Position numbers and translations under genes: made by a program. Positions 60,166 through 64,000 of a stretch of 64,000 nt of DNA are shown here, one piece after another. The notes under the pieces are model-generated. The model was not told the origin of the DNA, did no database searches, and worked only from the letters and a program-made list of their open reading frames with translations. The stretch comes from an uncultured Mobiluncus sp. (GTDB lineage Bacteria > Actinomycetota > Actinomycetes > Actinomycetales > Actinomycetaceae), in the NCBI RefSeq assembly GCF_947254095.1, contig NZ_CAMYBV010000001.1:1-64000 (forward strand), given 5' to 3'. Each line of letters opens with the position of its first letter. Position 1 is the stretch's first letter.

Positions 60166-62333
60166 CTGAAAAAAAGGCGCTACCTCGCGACTTGGTGGAA
60201 AATCCGATTCCGCTGGAAGTCGTCAGCGAATATACCCCCTCCGGTGACCAGCCGGAAGCCATCGCAGAGCTCGCTGAGAGAATCAATGCCGGTGAAAAGG
60301 ATGTCGTGCTGTTGGGGGCGACCGGCACGGGGAAGACCGCCACCACGGCTTGGCTCATCGAAAAACTGCAGCGCCCCACCCTTGTGCTGGAACCGAATAA
60401 AACGTTAGCGGCCCAGCTGACCGCCGAGTTCCGTGAACTATTGCCAAAGAACGCCGTGGAATACTTCGTGTCGTACTACGACTACTACCAGCCCGAAGCC
60501 TACGTGCCGCAAACCGATACCTACATCGAAAAGGATTCCTCTATCAACGATGAAGTGGAACGTCTGCGGCACTCGGCCACAAACTCCCTGCTGACACGCC
60601 GTGACGTGGTGGTCGTTTCCTCGGTGTCATGCATCTATGGTTTGGGCACACCGGAAGAGTACGTGTCGCGCGGCATTCACTTGACTCGGGGGATGCAGAT
60701 TGGACGTCAAGACCTTATTAAACGATTCGTGCAGATGCAGTACAACCGCAATGACGTGGATTTTACGCGCGGCAATTTTCGGGTGCGCGGGGATACCATC
60801 GACATCATTCCCATGTATGAAGAGCTTGGGGTGCGGGTGGAAATGTTCGGCGACGAGATTGACGCCCTGGCTTTGCTGCACCCCGTGACCGGGGCTACCT
60901 TGCACGAAGTGAACGAAATCTATGTGTTCCCCGCCTCGCACTACGTCGCCGGTCCCGAACGCATGGAACGCGCTTTGGCCGGAATCGAGCGCGAACTAGA
61001 GGAACGCTGCAAGTGGTTTCATGACCAGGGCAAACTGTTGGAAGAACAGCGTCTCAGGATGCGCACCACCTACGACTTGGAGATGCTGCGCCAGATTGGG
61101 ATGTGTGCGGGCATTGAGAATTATTCCCTGCATATTGACGGACGGCAGCCCGGCGAGCCGCCGCACACCCTGCTGGATTACTTCCCGGAGGATTTCCTGC
61201 TGGTCATTGACGAGTCTCACGTCACGGTGCCCCAGATTGGGGGGATGTTTGAAGGCGACATGTCGCGCAAACGCACGCTGGTGGACTTTGGGTTCCGGTT
61301 GCCTTCCGCGATGGATAATCGTCCTCTGAAGTGGGAGGAATTCCAAGACCGTATCGGACAAACAGTGTATCTGTCCGCGACACCGGGGGACTATGAACTG
61401 GGTCTCAGCGATGGGGTAGTGGAACAAATTATCCGCCCCACCGGCCTGGTCGACCCCAAGATTGTGGTGAAACCGGTGGAGGGTCAGATTGACGACCTGA
61501 TGGAGCAGATTCGCCTGCGCACCGAAGCGGATGAGCGGGTACTGGTGACTACTTTGACCAAACGCATGGCAGAGGACTTGACCAAATACCTGGCTCAGCG
61601 CGGAATCAGGGTGGAATACCTGCACTCGGACGTAGACACGCTGCGCCGGGTGGAGCTGCTGCGTTCCTTGCGTCAAGGTGAGTTCGACGTGTTGGTGGGT
61701 ATCAACTTGCTGCGCGAGGGGTTGGATTTGCCCGAAGTGTCGCTGGTTTCGATTTTGGATGCCGACAAGCAAGGTTTCTTGCGTTCCGCAAAGTCGCTGA
61801 TTCAAACGATTGGGCGCGCCGCCCGTAATGTACACGGGGAAGTTCATATGTACGCTGACGCGGTTTCCGACGCGATGCGCGAAGCCATCGACGAAACTGA
61901 GCGGCGCCGCCAAAAGCAGATTGCCTATAACGAAGCTCACGGTATCGATCCGCAGCCGCTGCGCAAAAAAATCTCTGACGTGACCGATATGTTGGCACGC
62001 GAGGACATCGATACGGCTGAATTGCTGGGAACCGGGTATCGTCAGCCTGATCAAAAGCCTTCTGCCGCAGACCGCAGCGCGGCTCAGGACGCGGCGGCAG
62101 CCCGCGCGGCTCTGGAGGTCATCAGTCGAGCGCGAGCCAATGCGGCAGAGGACCAGTCAGCTCAGGCCGGCGCACCCGACGATACCGTGGACTTGGTTTC
62201 GCTGGTCACGGAACTGACCGAACAGATGCACACGGCCGCCAGCGAGCTGCGGTTTGAGCTGGCAGCTCGGCTGCGCGATGAAATCGCTGACCTAAAGAAA
62301 GAAATCCGCCGCGGGAAAGCCTTGGGCAACTAG
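60162..62333 (+). CDS. uvrB: Excinuclease ABC subunit B
   Basis: Damage-verification helicase of nucleotide excision repair, 723 residues. Motifs are Walker A LLGATGTGKTATTAW, the beta-hairpin region YYDYYQPEAYVPQTDTYIEK, VIDESHVTVPQIGG, LSATPGDYEL, VGINLLREGLDLPEVSLVSI and IQTIGRAARN. The C-terminal UVR motif (TEQMHTAASELRFELAARLR) binds UvrA/UvrC. The start ATG 60162 overlaps the coaE stop. I see no SOS box directly upstream of glxK, coaE or uvrB, although uvrB is SOS-induced in many bacteria. Confidence 0.96.
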   Translation: MTEKKALPRDLVENPIPLEVVSEYTPSGDQPEAIAELAERINAGEKDVVLLGATGTGKTATTAWLIEKLQRPTLVLEPNKTLAAQLTAEFRELLPKNAVEYFVSYYDYYQPEAYVPQTDTYIEKDSSINDEVERLRHSATNSLLTRRDVVVVSSVSCIYGLGTPEEYVSRGIHLTRGMQIGRQDLIKRFVQMQYNRNDVDFTRGNFRVRGDTIDIIPMYEELGVRVEMFGDEIDALALLHPVTGATLHEVNEIYVFPASHYVAGPERMERALAGIERELEERCKWFHDQGKLLEEQRLRMRTTYDLEMLRQIGMCAGIENYSLHIDGRQPGEPPHTLLDYFPEDFLLVIDESHVTVPQIGGMFEGDMSRKRTLVDFGFRLPSAMDNRPLKWEEFQDRIGQTVYLSATPGDYELGLSDGVVEQIIRPTGLVDPKIVVKPVEGQIDDLMEQIRLRTEADERVLVTTLTKRMAEDLTKYLAQRGIRVEYLHSDVDTLRRVELLRSLRQGEFDVLVGINLLREGLDLPEVSLVSILDADKQGFLRSAKSLIQTIGRAARNVHGEVHMYADAVSDAMREAIDETERRRQKQIAYNEAHGIDPQPLRKKISDVTDMLAREDIDTAELLGTGYRQPDQKPSAADRSAAQDAAAARAALEVISRARANAAEDQSAQAGAPDDTVDLVSLVTELTEQMHTAASELRFELAARLRDEIADLKKEIRRGKALGN

Positions 62334-62450
62334 CGTTTCGGGTCGTGTTTTGGTTTAAAGTATGCACAAGGGCGGCTGGGTTGGCTTGGTTTCGCCGACT
62401 TTGACGCGCTCGGGTCTGCGGAGTCTAAGTTTGCAAATGAACTAAAAACA

Positions 62451-62481
62451 CCGGTGGCTGCTGGTTTTCAGCAGCCACCGG
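62451..62481. terminator. Bidirectional terminator between uvrB and putA
   Basis: CCGGTGGCTGCTG (62451-62463) pairs perfectly with CAGCAGCCACCGG (62469-62481) around GTTTT. On the minus strand it is followed by a T-rich tract (complement of AAAAACA at about 62444-62450), so it best fits termination of the leftward gene while also blocking uvrB read-through. Confidence 0.8.
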
Positions 62482-62518
62482 ATGTATTAAGTTATGAGTT
62501 CAAAGCCCGCAGGGTGGA

Positions 62519-64000
62519 TTAGTAATCCACCACGTGGTCCTCAAGGATTCCCTTGGTAATCGGCGTGGGATCGCCAAAGCGGTGGTTCGTCAAAGCAACC
62601 GCCTGTTCGTGGAGGAACGGGATCATTTCGACCCGACCGGAATAGGTGACCGGGTGATCCCAGATGGCAACATCAACAGAACCATCGATAGCTTCGGAGA
62701 CCTTGGTACGGCTTTCACCGATGATACGAATCCGCCCGTCAAAGCCGGCATCGTGAGCGGCCCAACTGCGTGCCCAGTTCAACCAGGCGGCTTCATCTTG
62801 GACCATCACACTGACACCGTGCTTGGAGGCAAAACCAGCCAGGCCGGAGGTCAACGGCTTGACGGTAGAAACCGTAATCTTGGAACCGACCAGCAAGCCA
62901 GAGTGCAACACGTGGGCAATCTCCCAGTTCTTGACGTTTTCACCGATCCGCACGACCACCGGAACCGGTAGGCAGCGGAAGATGTTGCGTTCCACACCAA
63001 GCTGGGACGGATCGCGATTAACCTGGAAATCCTGAGCATAAGCGGTTTCATCGCCAGCCAACGACTTCTCAAGTTTGTCCTGGTCTCCGATTTCATCTGC
63101 CAGCGCAGTCAATTCCCGCGCCAAAGTTCCGGAGGCTGAACCAGAAATGTCGCTCAAGGTCGCGTCGTCCGGGCTCCATTCGCCCAAAGCGTACAGGTAG
63201 GAGGGGCCACCAGCCTTGGAACCGGCTCCCACTACGGAACGCTTCCAGCCGCCGAACGGCTGACGCCGCACGATTGCACCGGTAATACCACGGTTGATGT
63301 AAGCGTTACCGACCTGAACATGATCCAGCCAATACTTGATTTCGTCCGGATTCAGGGAGTGAATACCACCGGTCAAGCCGTATTCGACCTGGTTTTGCAA
63401 CTCGACGGCTTCTTCCAAAGTGTCGCAGCGCATCACACCCAAAATCGGGCCGAAGTACTCGGTCATGTGGTATTCGCTGCCGGGTTTCACATTGGCGCGC
63501 ACGCCCGGGCTCCACAGCCGACCGGAATCGTCAAGTTCCTTCGGCTTCACCGCCCAGCTCTGACCAGGCTCCAACTGGGTCAAACCGCGCAGCAGCTTTT
63601 CGCCGGGCTTCTCCACAACAGGCCCCATCTGAATACCCAAATCCCACGGGTAACCAACTTTCAGCGACTGCACCGCGTCAATCAACTGGTTGTGGAAACG
63701 TTTGGAGGTACCAACCGTGCCCACCAAAATGACCAAAGACGCAGCCGAACACTTTTGCCCCGCGTGACCGAACGCACTGGTGACAACGTCCTTTACCGCC
63801 AAGTCGAGGTCAGCCGAAGGGGTGACGATGATGGCGTTCTTGCCGGAAGTCTCAGCCAGCAGACCCAAGTCGGGACGCCAGGAGCGGAACATTTGCGCGG
63901 TTTCGATACCACCGGTCAGAATGACGCGTTCCACCCGCGGATCGGTGACCAGAATCTTGCCCAAGTCGTGGTTGGCCAGCGTCACCAGCTGCAACACGTC
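62519..64000 (-). CDS. putA: Delta-1-pyrroline-5-carboxylate dehydrogenase, PutA-like (5' end outside window)
   Basis: Oxidises glutamate semialdehyde to glutamate in proline breakdown. Only the C-terminal part of the protein is in the window: the frame is open to the right edge. Aldehyde-dehydrogenase features are the catalytic Glu (LLAETSGKNAIIVTP), catalytic Cys (GHAGQKCSAASLVIL), YFGPILGVMR and YGLTGGIHSLN. After the P5C dehydrogenase core, about 200 further residues (from WSPDDATLSDISG on) form a C-terminal extension seen in bifunctional actinobacterial proline dehydrogenase/P5C dehydrogenase proteins. The proline dehydrogenase half, if present, would lie outside. Confidence 0.88.
   Translation of the reverse strand, partial: DVLQLVTLANHDLGKILVTDPRVERVILTGGIETAQMFRSWRPDLGLLAETSGKNAIIVTPSADLDLAVKDVVTSAFGHAGQKCSAASLVILVGTVGTSKRFHNQLIDAVQSLKVGYPWDLGIQMGPVVEKPGEKLLRGLTQLEPGQSWAVKPKELDDSGRLWSPGVRANVKPGSEYHMTEYFGPILGVMRCDTLEEAVELQNQVEYGLTGGIHSLNPDEIKYWLDHVQVGNAYINRGITGAIVRRQPFGGWKRSVVGAGSKAGGPSYLYALGEWSPDDATLSDISGSASGTLARELTALADEIGDQDKLEKSLAGDETAYAQDFQVNRDPSQLGVERNIFRCLPVPVVVRIGENVKNWEIAHVLHSGLLVGSKITVSTVKPLTSGLAGFASKHGVSVMVQDEAAWLNWARSWAAHDAGFDGRIRIIGESRTKVSEAIDGSVDVAIWDHPVTYSGRVEMIPFLHEQAVALTNHRFGDPTPITKGILEDHVVDY

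Overview
The window reads as a chromosome segment of a moderately GC-rich actinobacterium, most plausibly of the family Actinomycetaceae (a Mobiluncus-like organism; this is inference). Support comes from the gene order scpA-scpB-rluB-tyrA-cmk-der, a pupylation locus (ARC ATPase, Dop, Pup, PafA), an ANTAR response regulator (pdtaR) next to polA, the hisF-hisI-trpC-lgt order, a two-transmembrane-set ThiP permease under a TPP riboswitch, a LAxTG-type sortase signal, an SOS box of the TCGAAC-N4-GTTCGA type, and several apparently leaderless genes. The tRNA genes do not encode CCA.

Layout. 0-6 kb: chromosome segregation (scpA, cut by the window edge, and scpB), an rRNA pseudouridine synthase, prephenate dehydrogenase, cytidylate kinase and Der GTPase, then tRNA-Pro(GGG). 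6-11.3 kb: an AT-rich non-coding stretch, a sortase-anchored surface protein with a hairpin-rich leader, an acyl-CoA synthetase (minus strand) and a very low-complexity Ala/Gln/Asn/Pro membrane protein. 11.3-17.3 kb: glnA (minus), then a riboswitch-controlled thiamine ABC transporter (thiBPQ) and rraA.

17.3-24.3 kb looks accessory. A cassette of about 4 kb (small secreted two-cysteine protein, lipoprotein, peptidoglycan-binding membrane-fusion-like protein, ABC ATPase, MacB-like permease) lies exactly between two imperfect direct repeats of about 94 bp. Each repeat contains the last codons and the stop of rraA. Next come a PIN-like/ImmA-type toxin-antitoxin-like pair and a solitary D12-class adenine methyltransferase. 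24.3-33.5 kb is mixed housekeeping: trmL, a SNF2 helicase, tRNA-Leu(GAG), a GNAT acetyltransferase, a MazG-like hydrolase, an FAD oxidoreductase, a poly-Asp protein, an aldo/keto reductase and a RecB-like nuclease.

33.5-44.4 kb: trmI, the ARC ATPase, dop, pup and pafA, with no proteasome subunits between pup and pafA and with Pup already ending in Gly-Gly-Glu. These are followed by a membrane FKBP-like protein, hisF, hisI, trpC and lgt, with no trpBA between trpC and lgt. 44.4-46.7 kb: a small transcription unit with a structured leader and a strong terminator, then an SOS-box-controlled umuDC pair. 46.8-64 kb: Zn alcohol dehydrogenase, a DUF1846 protein, a DUF4032 protein, an unusual short-variable-loop tRNA with anticodon CAA, pdtaR, a thioesterase, polA, a dicarboxylate/amino-acid symporter, rpsA, glycerate kinase, coaE, uvrB and a 5'-truncated P5C dehydrogenase (putA-like).

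The most interesting items are the repeat-flanked export cassette, the proteasome-less pupylation locus, the LexA operator laid over the umuD start codon, the class-I tRNA with a leucine anticodon, and the structured leader ahead of a 79-residue unknown protein.
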